Origin: Argopecten irradians
Taxonomy: Eukaryota; Mollusca; Bivalvia; Pectinida; Pectinidae
NCBI RefSeq assembly: GCF_041381155.1
Contig: NC_091139.1
Location: forward strand, 11,393,905 to 11,457,904
Direction: 5' to 3'
Length of the DNA stretch: 64,000 nucleotides
Within the stretch, counting starts at the first letter, position 1. Each line of letters starts with the position of its first letter. Under the pieces are notes generated by a model, which was given only the letters and a program-made list of their open reading frames with translations, had not been told where the DNA came from and did no database searches. Shown here piece by piece: positions 48,766-61,214 of this stretch. Both the position numbers and the translations under genes were made by a program.

Positions 48766-50031
48766 ATGAACCCATCAAAACGCCCATAGAACATTTTGTT
48801 TATGTTTAAGGGTTTAGATTAAAGCTCCCCAAGACAAAACTTCTACCCCACCTAATTCAAGTGGCTAACAAATCACATTTTTAGCAAATCTTCACAAAAC
48901 CGGTTACTACCATTGGTAAGAGTGATAGTTTTCCTTTCAAAATCATTCTACACATCTATACACTATGTCACTACGACGAAAGCATCCCCGTTTCAAAAAA
49001 ACAGAGTTGTGCGTTAATTACTGCAAGTGTGTTTATCAACAAATCTTTCTAATACGTCATTATGTCAACTAATAATAGTCTTGAGGTCGCTGAATAAAAA
49101 TAAGTCGATTAAAATATATATAATAACAATATCAGTTCGTTGTTAAACAACCAAAATATTTCAAAAACAAAGGATGGCATCAATATTGTTCTCCTCCCCT
49201 TATATGAAGCAATTTTGTGACTAAATTATGAACGGCCAAACGCTGAAAAATGCACAGTTAAAATATCAGTTGCAATCGAAAAACTAAATTTCATAAATGT
49301 AATATGCTAGTTAAATGACTAAAGCAGAAACATATATACATAGAGATTGGCAACTTCGCCATTTTCACGATCGGCAGATGTACCTCTGTATGTCCCTAGG
49401 GGCTTTTAGATAAACTCTTAAATAATTAAATACAGCAGAATAACTTTGATATATTATAAAAGTTAAGTAATTTTCAGATGGTTTGAGTACGATTTTGGAA
49501 AGAAAAAATAGTATTTTAACTTATATATTAATAAAACAAAATGCACTTCCGGTTTTGAATGCATAATTTTCGAAAAACCAGGTAAAATTGCTTATTTTCA
49601 TACTTTCAAAAATCATATTAGATAACATAAATTGGGAAAACTGATCACATCAAACCATGATATAATGTTTAAACTTTGTGTTGATGCAAAAATATCATGT
49701 TTAAAAGAATACACTTAAAAGTAGTTAGCCAAGGGAAAATGCCTATAAACCGGAGGTCCCTCTGCCTGTAAACAAAGACAAAGAAGGAGTTTCCAATCTC
49801 AATGTATATATGTTTCTGACTAAAGTAACCAAACGCTAGGGTATAAAAACATTAAACTCCCAACAATTCCAAATGGCATTCGAATATGTTCCATTCAGAA
49901 AAGACATCACTGTTTCTACAGTGATTGGTATCATGTGCACAACTCATGATACTACCATTGTACTGTATGTATTGCACTATGGCTGACCTTCATTGTTTTA
50001 TGTGACCCCTCCACAGCAATACCGCGCAGCC
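48766..50031. other. Upstream region of the intact TGF-beta gene
   Basis: 49130-49280 matches 37790-37940, and 49200-49330 matches about 56430-56600. 49860-50030 matches 56640-56800. These mark tandem copies of the locus. No separate gene is present. Confidence 0.5.
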
Positions 50032-50038
50032 TATAAAA
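50032..50038 (+). promoter_or_regulatory. TATA box of the TGF-beta gene
   Basis: TATAAAA lies 57 nt before the chosen start codon. It argues against the in-frame start upstream at 49993, which would precede the promoter. Confidence 0.7.
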
Positions 50039-50088
50039 ACGGGACCACCACCAAACCGTCAATTAGATTAGTGCACGGGCAACGAAAC

Positions 50089-53000
50089 ATGGCATTACTG
50101 AATTACTTGTCTTTGGTTGTAATTACTCTTGGTGTCTTTGAGGAGGTGAGCAGCACATCGGTGACACCGCGGGTCTATCCACATCGTCCGCTAACGCAAT
50201 ATGAACTGGATCTGTATGAAATCATGAGGAACGAAGATATGGACCCGTCAAGGAGGACAGAAGAGAGGAGGACAGCAGATACGAGCTTGAACAGTCGTTC
50301 GGAAAGGCGAGCAATACAATTTTTGAGTCCACAGTTCGGTGAGTTGCCATAGCATTATAAACTGAAATTGGATATGTAGATTTATGTCCTTTGTTAATTC
50401 CGTAATGAACTTTTTGTTCAGCTTGTCATTTATTTCTAACTGCTTTAATATTATGTGATATTGCAATTGAATGATAAACTGAATTCAAAATATAGGTTTA
50501 TGTGATATTTTGATATCTTAACTTAAAATTGTTCCTTTGTTTAGCTTGGTATTAACTTCCAACTGCTTAAAAATGTAAAATCCATCAACTCCATAGGTAA
50601 AATTAATTAAATGCACGACTCAAACAATATCATCATTCTAAATATAATTGAAGTTCATCCGAGGGTTATACTCCTCTCTGGTGTCCACTTTAGTTTATAT
50701 AACTTCTGCGAGGGAAACAAATCTATATTTAATATATATATCGGGATTAAGTTCCTGGAAACGTACTCATTTTAGCGGTAGCTTTATTTTAGCGCTTTTC
50801 GTGCTGTCTTTAAAGTGTTAATTCATGTACAGCGCGAAATTTTGTAAAAGGGTATTTCTGTTATCAAGTCACCAAATTATGCTTGTTTATATCCGCGCTT
50901 ATAAATCATAATTTGCATTATTATTATTTTTTTTTTCGTATTTGCGCCGAAATCTGACTGCGCTAAAATCAGTCCGTTTACAGTAGCCTCTGCGAATTAT
51001 ATACATATAATAAAAAATGCAAGAATGACAAGTAGGAACACCTGCATGGCTCATAACTGTCAGAATGTGACAAATGTGCGAATATTTTCCCCATGGGATT
51101 TTAAAAAATAATTCCTAAAAAATCTGCTAAAATCCGCTAAAAAATTTCTCACGGAGCTAAATAAATATACATGTGCATGCACAGTATAAAACTGATGAAG
51201 TCCCTGTCTCGGAGCTTCTTACTTCTTATATTACCTTTACGTCCCTTTTTGATCACCTATTTAAGCATTAGGATGACCATAAAATCAACATACAGTAGTT
51301 TTCTATTGCCAAAATAACACTCAAGTTAAGGAAACTTATTAACTTAGTCAAGAAATTTTCTTTAAGATTCACACCTCTGAAATTTCATTTTCGTTGAAGC
51401 CTCATTACGACCTTAATCAATCAATATCTGAGATTTTCAAATTAGATTGATAAATATCTGTAGCAAGTTTGCTAATTTTGTCAAAAAAATGTGACTTCTT
51501 TTAATATGTTACAGAGATATACAGAGATTTGGTTACCATCTGGAAAATGTTTCTTTCTTTGCTTTGCGTAAAGTCAATTTTTCACCATTTTTTACTTTAA
51601 TTAAATTTATTAAAAAATCATTTTTGAGGCAGCATTTGTGGTTGATCGAGCTAACGTTTGCTATTTTCATTGTTTTTGAAGTACAGGATGTTTCAGAGAA
51701 CATATCCCGTCTTCAAATTGTTATAATTTCTCCATAAAAAAAACAGATATAAAGTATACGGATCTGTCTGATAGCGATAAAAACCATGTTCATTTTCTTT
51801 TATTCGATGTTTTTACCTTTATTAGTTGCATCCATAAGGCTTTAGTTCATCGTGTAATTTGATCAAAAATGCCATAAAGTCCATACTTTATCAAATAGGT
51901 ATCTTTAAGTGGCTATATGTCAAATACACACACACGGAGGATTTTTTTCTTTTCTTCTACGGTATGAACTCCTATAGACAAAAAGACTATATGAGAAAAA
52001 AATGTTTAATAAAGGAATATGCAGACTTATCATACATGCAATCCTTAAGTTAAGCAATGATGATGAAACCAGGACCCGGTATACATGTATATTGTGTATC
52101 ACTGATTTTTTTTTAATTTTCGCCCATATCATCGGATCTTCATAATTCAATGGCGATTTTTTTCTGTCATATCTGCTGGAACACAAACCATGGTTAAGTC
52201 GGTAACCTGGATCTAACTGATATTTATAGATAAAACATAACAGCTGACTGAGTTTGTTGATGTCTCATAATAAGGTCACTGTTCTAGTTCTGATAGTTGT
52301 GTCATTACCACCATTTTATTTACAGTACAGTAATGATAAATATTGTCATAAACCGTGTGAAACCATCTATATTACTATGTTTAATGTTAAATGTTACAGC
52401 ACTATGAATAGGATATCAAAAGAAAAACTGAAATAAGAAACGGAAAGAAACGGTTGTAAATAGACAGTAAAGTTCGTCATTTTTCAGTGTAGATTAAAAT
52501 CTTTTCTTCTAGCTAATTTGTTTCAAAATTGCTTAACAAAACAACCACTAAAATAATAATTTGAAAGATTGAACCAGCCGTTTAGGGAAAGGCACCGTCT
52601 TCTGACTTCAATTTTACTATAAAGTACGTTTGTCTAGTCACTTTTTCACGTAAACTTCTTTCGTCACATGACACTTCAGAAGGAGGCTGTGCTTCGATAT
52701 CTGATTCCCATTTTTTCACATTTTTCACATGAACATCTTTCCTCACAGGAAACCCCGGTAGGATATTGTCGATCTAATCTTCATCTTTCACCTTTTTCAA
52801 GTGAATTTCTTTCTCTATAGGACACTTTCCAAGGAGACTGTATTTCGATCTAACTCTACATTTGTTTCCACTTTTTTAAAATGAACTTCTTTCCTCACAG
52901 GAAACTTCGGAAGGAGACTGTACTTCGATCTAACCCCCATCCCTACAAATGCTATCATTACCCGTGCGGAAGTGGTCTTTTCTGCCTCCGACTCGGCCAC

Positions 53001-54126
53001 CGAGATTGACGGGATCACATTACAAGATAGTGCCGTTGGTAAGAAATTTAAAAAGTTGACATTCTCTTATCCATTCTTTAAAATAAAGCAGTATTAGGCG
53101 GCTGTAAAACTATCTCGTCTTTCCATCTTCCGGGTGCTTTAGTGGTGATGTGATTAAACCGCTAGCCTTTCGCCTAGCCGGCCGGACGTGGAAAGGTCAG
53201 GGGTGACCTGTCCCATCGTCTGGGTTTTCTCGGGCACTCCAGATTCCTCCCAATCTAAGACCCACGCGCTTTCATCCGGGTTATCGAAAGTGATTTGTAC
53301 AAGCTAAATAACTCGTTTTGCAATCGATGTAAAATACGTTAAGTTCATACTTTATTTGGTCTTTGGAAAATTGTGAAATAATGTTTTTTAAATCGTGTAT
53401 GGGTAGAAAGACAGCAGTTAAACAAAATTCACTTCAAGTCTATTTGAACCTATATATCCGCAAAGGTAATACAATTTTAAAGTCAAATTTCAGTCTTAAT
53501 TATACTGTGATGAAACAACTTGATGATCTATTTCTTATTTTCTACACATAGTGCTGCATGGTAATTCCACAACTTCCGCTTACAAAATTGACGTAAGCGA
53601 TGCACTTCACACCGAAACTACAAGGGGCCATTCAAACTTTGTGGTGAACGTACAACTCCAGCAGCAAGCCCATTTTCGTTTTCACTCACATGACAGGAGA
53701 GTTCAACGTCATCAACCGTTGCTCGCGGTATTTGAAAACATTGACACTGATCCATTCTTAAGAACAACCAATTATGCTCGCGCTCGTAGATCGACTGAAA
53801 ACAGGCGCAATGACAGTTCAAGTGCACCAACCGAATCGGGGGCATGTCGCCTGCAACCTTGGACTGTGGATTTCGGGGAGATGGGATTAGATATCATAAT
53901 TCCGACTTCGTACGAAGCAAACGTCTGTGTTGGAAGCTGCGACACACTAGTCGATCAGTCCACATCCAAATGTCATACCTACCTGAAGTCTTTGCACCAC
54001 ACCATGACATTCTGTTGTGTTCCGATCACCTATAACCCTCTCTCTATCATCCACATGGATTTACAAGGAACAATAAGTTTCGCTCATTTGGAAAATATGC
54101 AGGTGGCATCTTGCGGCTGTGTGTGA
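50089..54126 (+). CDS. Divergent TGF-beta superfamily ligand
   Basis: Exons: 50089-50338 (signal peptide MALLNYLSLVVITLGVFEE and start of the propeptide), 52901-53038 (propeptide, GRRLYFDLTPIPTNAIITRA) and 53552-54126. Both introns are phase 1, giving 320 residues. The last exon ends the propeptide, has a furin-type site YARARR|S and encodes a mature domain of about 110 residues. That domain has landmarks CRLQPWTVDFGEMG, SYEANVCVGSC, FCCVP and SCGCV. The seven canonical cystine-knot cysteines are present. One further cysteine (SKCHTYLK) lies between the third cysteine and the CC pair, and that loop is shorter than in BMPs. The second W of the usual W-x-x-W is absent. It should be a secreted disulphide-linked dimer acting on Ser/Thr-kinase receptors. 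The subfamily is unclear. AATAAA is at 54317-54322. Confidence 0.85.
50757..50995. mobile_element. MITE-like element in TGF-beta intron 1
   Basis: The termini aaacgtactcattttagcgg and tgcgctaaaatcagtccgtt are inverted repeats of about 21 nt. The 239-bp interior has no coding potential. A differently ended element with CGCGAAA/ATAACC-type arms is at 59125-59335. Confidence 0.6.
52674..52900 (+). repeat. Tandem partial copies of the propeptide exon 5' end
   Basis: Before the true exon 2 (from 52901) there are three degraded copies of its acceptor and first about 30 nt. They are near 52674 (cttcagaaggaggctgtgct), 52750 (cacaggaaaccccggtagga) and 52820 (ataggacactttccaagg). Each is preceded by tttttcac-type pyrimidine-rich sequence. 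They are potential decoy acceptors. Confidence 0.6.
53085..53300 (+). mobile_element. tRNA-derived SINE in TGF-beta intron 2
   Basis: It matches 40195-40410 (ggttttctcgggcactcc, then cccacgcgctttcatccggg) at the equivalent intron position. The tRNA-like head is more decayed here. Confidence 0.55.
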
Positions 54127-54322
54127 CACCGAAACAAGTATCCGCTTGAAATGATTGGTTTCAACTTTTTTAAAAAAAAATTTTTTTTTGCATATAAGCA
54201 AGCACGCTTAGTCCATCACTTCAACATTCAGTGCTGTGCCATATTGACGATCATCTTTTCATATTCAAAGCATTCATCTAAGACAGCGTTGTCGTTAATG
54301 TATACAAGGCTACTGCAATAAA

Positions 54323-54892
54323 GAAAAAAACATCTCATGCCATCCATATATTGTACATAAACATGATCTGATTTTAAAAGATATGTCTGATGTCTGACGA
54401 TTAAAAATTGTTTCTTTTATTTTGGATTGTTGTTATCATCCTCTTCCATACGTGTTTTCATCTAGCAATGCCCAATTAAACTCTTTCAACTTTGGTAGGC
54501 GGTAGCAGATTTCAAAAGAGCAGCCTGGGCGGGTGATTGTTTTAGTGGGGGTTGAAGCATGCCTTTCTCAACATTCCAGGTACTATTATTTCTGTCGTAT
54601 TATCCACTCCTGAATTATATCATAGCAAAACTGAAGGTTCTCTCTGCGACAATGAATGATCAGTGTTTTTATTATACTTTTGAATAGGTATTGTTGATAG
54701 ACCAATTTATGTATCTACATTGTTATGTGACGCATTTTCATCGACTGTTAAAGTCTACCGATGACTACTGGTGATCAGATATATATCCGTACCTGACGGA
54801 CCTCATATAGTTATCTAGTATGCTTTGTAAATAAAGTATTTAAAATGAGCAGCAATGTAATATAATAACGTTTTCATTGTTTTCATACCAAA
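54323..54892. other. 3' flank of the TGF-beta gene
   Basis: No gene is present. A decayed family D fragment lies at about 54555-54660 (acattccaggtactattatt). Confidence 0.45.
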
Positions 54893-55190
54893 TCTGGATT
54901 TATCACATAATCCGCCTGGCTGAAAATTCATTGTGACATAAGACAGAAAAAATTTAATGACTTCAGGAAAAATGACGTGACGTCAGGATTACGAGGACGG
55001 CGGGACAAAACGGCGGTTTCTGCTGGATTTTAGAAATACATTTTGACGTTTAATTCTTTATTGTGTAGATATTTGTAGATATGTGATAAAATGTATCTTT
55101 AATTTGTGTTCATTTCATCTGAGATTTTATGAAAACTTCTTAGACTCGTTTCATAAAATCTCATATGAAATGAACACTCATGTAGGATCC
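54893..55190. repeat. Dispersed repeat family B, inverted copy
   Basis: Reverse orientation of 18002-18372. It starts tttatcacataatccgcctg, passes gacgtgacgtcaggattacg and ends in the inverted pair gattttatgaaaac ... tcatatgaaatgaacac. Confidence 0.65.
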
Positions 55191-56639
55191 TATATTTCTG
55201 ATTAGTCAATAGTTTTTGACGTTATCGTGACGTCACAATGGAGACATTGACGCTGCGTACTGATTCAGAAAAAGAATCCCTTGAAAAATAACTAGAATGG
55301 TACATTTAAACATACTTTATTTTATCAAATATAAAATTAATTATAAGAATAAATGTCTTTAAATTTTTTTTTAATTTTTATCAGTGTATAAAACAAATTT
55401 TCTTCGCAAGCTGTGTGAATCCGCATAACAAAAGTTTGATTCTTTATAGAAAGTAGGTTTGGTTAGTAATTGTACCAACTTATATATCTGAAATATAGAC
55501 ATAAGTCTAGTACGCTGTGGGTTGGGATGAAGAATATTAAAGATGACGTTGACTGTGATTCTTACATGTATATCCTGTGTACCAGCATTAGCTCTGAAGA
55601 ATGCTTAATGAAATCCTAAACATGAATTTTGGAATCCGGAGGTCTATAAAATGTACCTAACCACAGTATTTTACCCTTTTCGAGCCAGGCACATTATCTT
55701 TTTCCTACTTTAATATTAATACGACTCTTTACAAATGAACTATCAGTAAATCAACAGCAACTGTTCCGTTTACCCTTCGACCTATCATAGCTAAATCATA
55801 GAATAGTCATCTTACAGCACTCGTAGTGTCGTAAAAGATAATGCCATTTAATGTGACTGTTATCTAACAGTTTACTTGATTTTAAGAACTTTGTGCACTT
55901 CATATCGTAACAGGGTGACTAAATATTATGTGATTAAATACAATAATGTCATAGTAGAAAACTTTAATATATTGAAACGAGTCAAGAAGGAATTTTAACA
56001 ATATATCAACCATAATATTCAAGATATGGATATGTAGGCAACTCTCTCTGCGTCCATCAACTAACTAAATAACTATACAAATAAATGATATTTTTAAATC
56101 GTAATAATGGACCTGCTTAGCGTAAGTCTAATCTTACTACATTTATCATAATTTATCACAATATCCCATTGATATTCAGTGCTTTATTCGATTTTGGCGA
56201 TTTTAACACTTGGAGGTAGGCGAGGTGTGGGATAGAAATATTTTTGTGTAATATTTAAACTAAATTTCGGATAAAGAGTTTGCATCACTATATGACATTG
56301 TTTATTGCTATAGCTTTAAATGCCAGGACAATGAATTGAATAAAAGGAAAGGACAGCGATAAAGTAAAGAATATCATCAACATATAGCATTGTTTGTGAT
56401 TGTTTTTTTTTTAAATAACATCACACCACTAGCCCCCATATTACCAGAACAGATAATTTGTGATTCAGCATTGTTGTAACTAAATTGTGAATTACCAAAA
56501 GCTGTATAAATAGTCGTTAAACATATAAGTTGAAATCGTAAAACTAAATTATTGAAACGTAATATGCTAACTACGTGACTAATTAGATACAACTAAACAT
56601 ACATGAAGGAATGAAAACATTAAACGCACAACCTCCAAA
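55191..56639. other. Distal end of unit B and start of unit C
   Basis: 55450-55570 matches 43960-44040, and 55880-56245 matches 44715-45092 and 24046-24480. 56430-56600 matches about 49200-49330. No gene is present. Confidence 0.45.
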
Positions 56640-57000
56640 TGTCATTCGAATTTACCCATTCAGATTCAGAAAAGATATTTCACTTCGTCGTTAGTATATA
56701 CACAATTCCTAGTGTATAATTCACTGCATGTATTGCGCTATGGCTGATTTTCCATTGTTTTTATGTGACCCCACACCCCCACCCCTCCACAGCGATATCA
56801 CGCATCCGATCAAACGAAGGCCACCACCAACGACCCATGATTCAAATGTGTGTACGGACACAAAAAAAATACAGTACTGAATCAACTTTTAGAAAAAGTG
56901 TATTTGATGGTGAATAGTCTCGGTGTCTTTGAGGTGAGATGCACATTGGGGACACAGCGCGTGTTTCCGCGTTGTCCATTAACGCAATATACGTATTTAC
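56640..57000 (+). pseudogene. Orphan promoter and exon-1 fragment of the TGF-beta gene (unit C)
   Basis: The order attgcgctatggctgattttcc, gtgacccc, ctccacagcgatat, then ctcggtgtctttgagg and ccattaacgcaatat follows 49870-50205 of the intact gene. The TATA box, start codon and reading frame are lost. No later exons follow. It is a truncated third copy. Confidence 0.65.
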
Positions 57001-57419
57001 ATTTCCGTTTTCACTTTCCTATATAACCTTACTAACCGGGCAATCGTTTACACTTGCGTAAACGCAGAAGGGCTGCTGCACAAGAACACAAACCGAAACA
57101 CTGACTTACGCCCTTGTGTGAATGCGCATCCGGTTAGGCCAAAATGTATGCCATGACAAAGATTCGATATCAACATCAGTTTGAATGCAATGGAAAGCAT
57201 TGTGTTAATATTAAAAAATAAAAAAGTGAAAACATATGGAATAAATGGATTAAAAACGATAAAGTTATTTTGGAACTATATTTTATTTACTCCCGGAACT
57301 TGACATATTTTCCCGCCAAATTGGAGCCAGCTGTTTCGCGATATCTGTACAAAAATGCAGTTTACACACCAGTAAACAACAAAAAATAAAAATCATTCCT
57401 TAAATGAACGTGATAGATA

Positions 57420-57800
57420 CGGACTCCTCAATGACAATGACAATGATTTTATTCTCGTAAACATACAAACAGTAGTGTAGAGAACAGGACATATATAGGA
57501 GTATGTAAGCAGCATTAACAATGAGATAGTACAGTACATATTACACATCTGCTAGAATATATATATAGGATATACTGGTTATATTAATGAACTGAATTAG
57601 GTCTGTCTTGTATAACAATTATAAAGTTTGTAAGTGAAATAAGTTCATTGTTGACTACATAATTGTAGAGAGCATCAAATTTAAAGTATTTGGTCTTTCA
57701 TAATAGTATCTAGACATAAATTTCTTTCTATTGGATACTAATTGATCATCAGAACAGCAAGACGGACATGCAATAGAAGAACAATAGATACGACCTTGAA
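57420..57800 (-). mobile_element. 3' end of a non-LTR retrotransposon (LINE)
   Basis: Minus-strand translation of about 57800-57600 gives RIYCSSIACPSCCSDDQ, then RKKFMSRYYYERPNTL. After one frame change it continues KFDALYNYVVNNEL and LTNFIIVIQ. This is typical of the C-terminal end of LINE ORF2 proteins. The element then runs through an untranslated part to aataaaatcattgtcattg at 57452-57434, a short-repeat tail usual for such elements. It is a 5'-truncated, decayed copy. Confidence 0.65.
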
Positions 57801-59124
57801 TATTCGGTCTTAGCGGCGACAATGCAAGTCCATGGTTCGGTGGACTTATTTTTTTTGCTCAGCTTGTCATCAAACTCTTAATGCTTTAATGATATGTAAA
57901 AAATATAGTTGCATTATAAACTGCACTTTTAGTCTAGTTAAAATTCATAAATTATACGAATCAAATGATATCCGCGTTCTAAATAATATCATTTCGTCTA
58001 AGATAAATGCTTTATACTGATGTCTACTCTAGTTTAACTTTTCTGCAAATTATATACCTACAGTGAAAATAGAAAGAATGACAAGTAAGATAACGTGACA
58101 AATACAACCATTTTCTTGCGAATAGTGAATAAGTATCAATTGAAGAAGAACTGCGTTCATCGTATTACAACTTTATAAATACCTTTATTCTGTTTTCATC
58201 ACGCATTAAAGCATAAAGATTGCCAAGCAAACAACCTAAAAACACCAAAAGCACTATGATAAAAAGATATTAAAGATAGGAAAGCAAAATTTACAATGTC
58301 AACATATCAAAGCATTTAACAATACAAAAGGAAAAAAGAATTAAGAAAAGAAAAAAAATAAAGAGTGAAAATATTCATGTAAGGTACATAGTTATATATA
58401 GCGTATTTTAGTTGGTTTTAAACATGGAAGTATGTGTTTATGTATGAGAAGGTATGGAGGAATTTGGGTTACGAATTATACGTACGTTGCATAACCTTTG
58501 GATATGAACGCGAGAGAGAAAGATTGGATGGAAATGAAAAAAAAATATATTGAAAAGAAGATTATTTGTATGACGTAATTGCTGATGAATGGGTTGAAGT
58601 GAAAAAGAAAAAAATAGTAGTGAAAAGAAAAATATTTGTTTTATGCATTTCCTGATACCAATAAAAATTTTGAGTTAAATAGTGTATAAGATCTGAAAGT
58701 GACGTAAGAATAGTCTTGATCATATGCTAAAATGGGTGCGGATGACGGACAAGTGTGAATGTAATGGTATTTAGGGTTTTGACAAAAACGATGCTGACAC
58801 TAATGAGGTCAGTTATGTCTGAAGTCTCAACTCTGAGTGCTAAAAACACAACCTATAAACATCAAAATTTGACAACTGGGTCGAAGGTGTTGTTTAGAAA
58901 TTAAACAACTGGGCCGAATTGGTGTTTTAAAATTAGACTACCGGGCCAAATTTGTTGTTTTAAAATTAGACTACAAAATCGACCTATAAACATTTCAACC
59001 ATGATTTGTAAACATAGAAAATAAACATCATTATATTATCATCATTAACAATTAAACAGCTATATGGTCAATGTTTTTTGAATTCCATTTTTATTAATTT
59101 TCATAGATATCGTATGGCCAGTTA
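57801..59124. other. Intergenic sequence with short local repeats
   Basis: An imperfect threefold repeat of about 33 nt (caactgggtcgaagg / caactgggccgaatt / ctaccgggccaaatt) lies at 58871-58972. A twofold A-rich repeat of about 60 nt lies at 58530-58660. No gene was recognised. Confidence 0.45.
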
Positions 59125-59335
59125 TTTCCGCGAACTAAAATTTTTCGCAACTTGAACTAAAAACGAGAAAATCATATGCTAGTGATTTAAAATGGATTTA
59201 TATGGATTTTAAAGGTAGATATCGTTCAACCATTTCTCGTTATTCCACGGATCAAAATTTCTCGACCATAGCAAAGTGCCGCGAAATCGCGAAAACATCA
59301 TCCCCGCGAAAATAACCGTCTCTACGTTATACAAC
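59125..59335. mobile_element. Inverted-terminus element with CGCGAAA arms
   Basis: The left end ccagttatttccgcgaac and right end cccgcgaaaataaccg are inverted repeats. It has no coding content. Confidence 0.5.
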
Positions 59336-59391
59336 TACACAGGATAGTAAGAAAACTTTACTGTACAATACAATACAGATTGCAATATAGT

Positions 59392-61214
59392 ATGTTACAA
59401 TACCTATGTTTACAATGATACAATACCTTATGTTACAACACCTATGATTACAATGATACAATAACTTATGTTACAACACCTATGTTTACAATAATACAAT
59501 ACCTTATGTTACAACACCTATGTTTACAATAATACAATACCTTATGTTACAACACCTATATTTACAATAATACAATACATCTTGTTACAACACCTATGTT
59601 TACAATATTGCAATACCTTATGTTACAATACCTATGTTTACAATGATACAATACCTTATGTTACAACACCTATGTTTACAATAATACAATACATCTTGTT
59701 ACAACACCTATGTTTACAATATTGCAATACCTTATGTTACAACACCTCTGTGTACAATAATACAATACCTTATGTTACAACACCTATGTTTACAATAATA
59801 CAATACCTTATGTTACAACACCTATGTGTATAATAATACAATACCTTATGTTACAACACCTATGTTTACAATAATACAATGCATCATGTTACTACACCTA
59901 TGTTTACAATAATACAATACCGTATGTTACAACACCTATGTTTACAATAATACAATACCTTACGTTACAACACCTATGTTTACAATAATACAATACATCA
60001 TGTTACAACACCTATGTTTACAATAATACAATACATCATGATACAACAACTATGTTTACAATAATACAATACATCATGTTACAACACCTATGTTTACAAT
60101 AATACAATACCTTATGTTTACAATATTACAATACCTTATGTTACAACACCTATGTTTACAATAATACAATACATCATGTTACAACACCTATGTTTACAAT
60201 AATACAATACATTATGATACAACACCTATGTTTACAATATTACAATACATCATGATACAACACCTATGTTTACAATATTACAATACCATGTTTACAATAT
60301 TACAATACATCATGTTACAACACCTATGTTTACAATAATACAATACCTTATGTTACAACACCTATGTTTACAATAATACGATACATCATGTTACAACACC
60401 TATGTGTACAATGATACAATACATTATGATACAACACCTATGTTTACAATATTACAATAAATCATGATACAACACCTATGTTTACAATATTACAATACAT
60501 CATGTTACAACACCTATGTTTACAATATTACAATACCTTATGTTACAATACCTATGTTTACAATAATACAATACATCATGTTACAACACCTATGTTTACA
60601 ATATACAATACAATACTAATACATTATGATACAACACCTATGTTTACAATATTACAATACATACATGATACACACAACACCTATGTTTACAATAATACAA
60701 TACTATGTTACCTTATGTTTACAACACCTTTGTTTACAATAATACAATACAACACCTTATGTTATTTACAACACCTATGTTTACAATGATACAATACCTT
60801 ACGTTACAACACCTATGTTTACAATAATACAATAATGTTACAACACTTTACATACATACCTATGTTTACAATAATGACAATACATACATCATGTTACAAC
60901 ACCTATGTTTACAATAATACAATACATCTATGTTACAACACCTATGTTTACAATAATACAATACCTTATGTTACAACACCTATGTTTACAATAATACAAT
61001 ACATCATGTTACAACACCTATGTTTACAATAATACAATATATTATGTTACAACACCTATGTTTACAATAATACAATACATCATGTTACAACACCTATGTT
61101 TACAATAATACAATACATCATGTTACAACACCTATATTTACAATAATACAATACATTATGATACAACACCTATGTTTACAATATTACAATACATCATGAT
61201 ACAACACCTATGTT
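59392..61214. repeat. Minisatellite of 38-bp units, about 48 copies
   Basis: The unit starts ttacaacacctatgtttaca and ends in one of two main forms, ccttatg or catcatg. Copies are close but vary in the tail, with occasional truncated units (for example near 60110, 60285 and 60600-60860, which is the most disordered part). The plus-strand frames (up to 103 codons, tyrosine- and threonine-rich) are a by-product of the repeat and not genes. Confidence 0.9.

Noticed and set aside
49993-50088. Upstream in-frame start for the TGF-beta gene
   Set aside because: It precedes the TATA box at 50032, and starting at 50089 places the signal peptide directly at the N-terminus.
59582-61032. Open frames of 65-103 codons rich in Tyr, Thr and Gln
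   Set aside because: They are read-through of the 38-bp minisatellite; the frame cycles through the unit and no promoter or conserved start is present.
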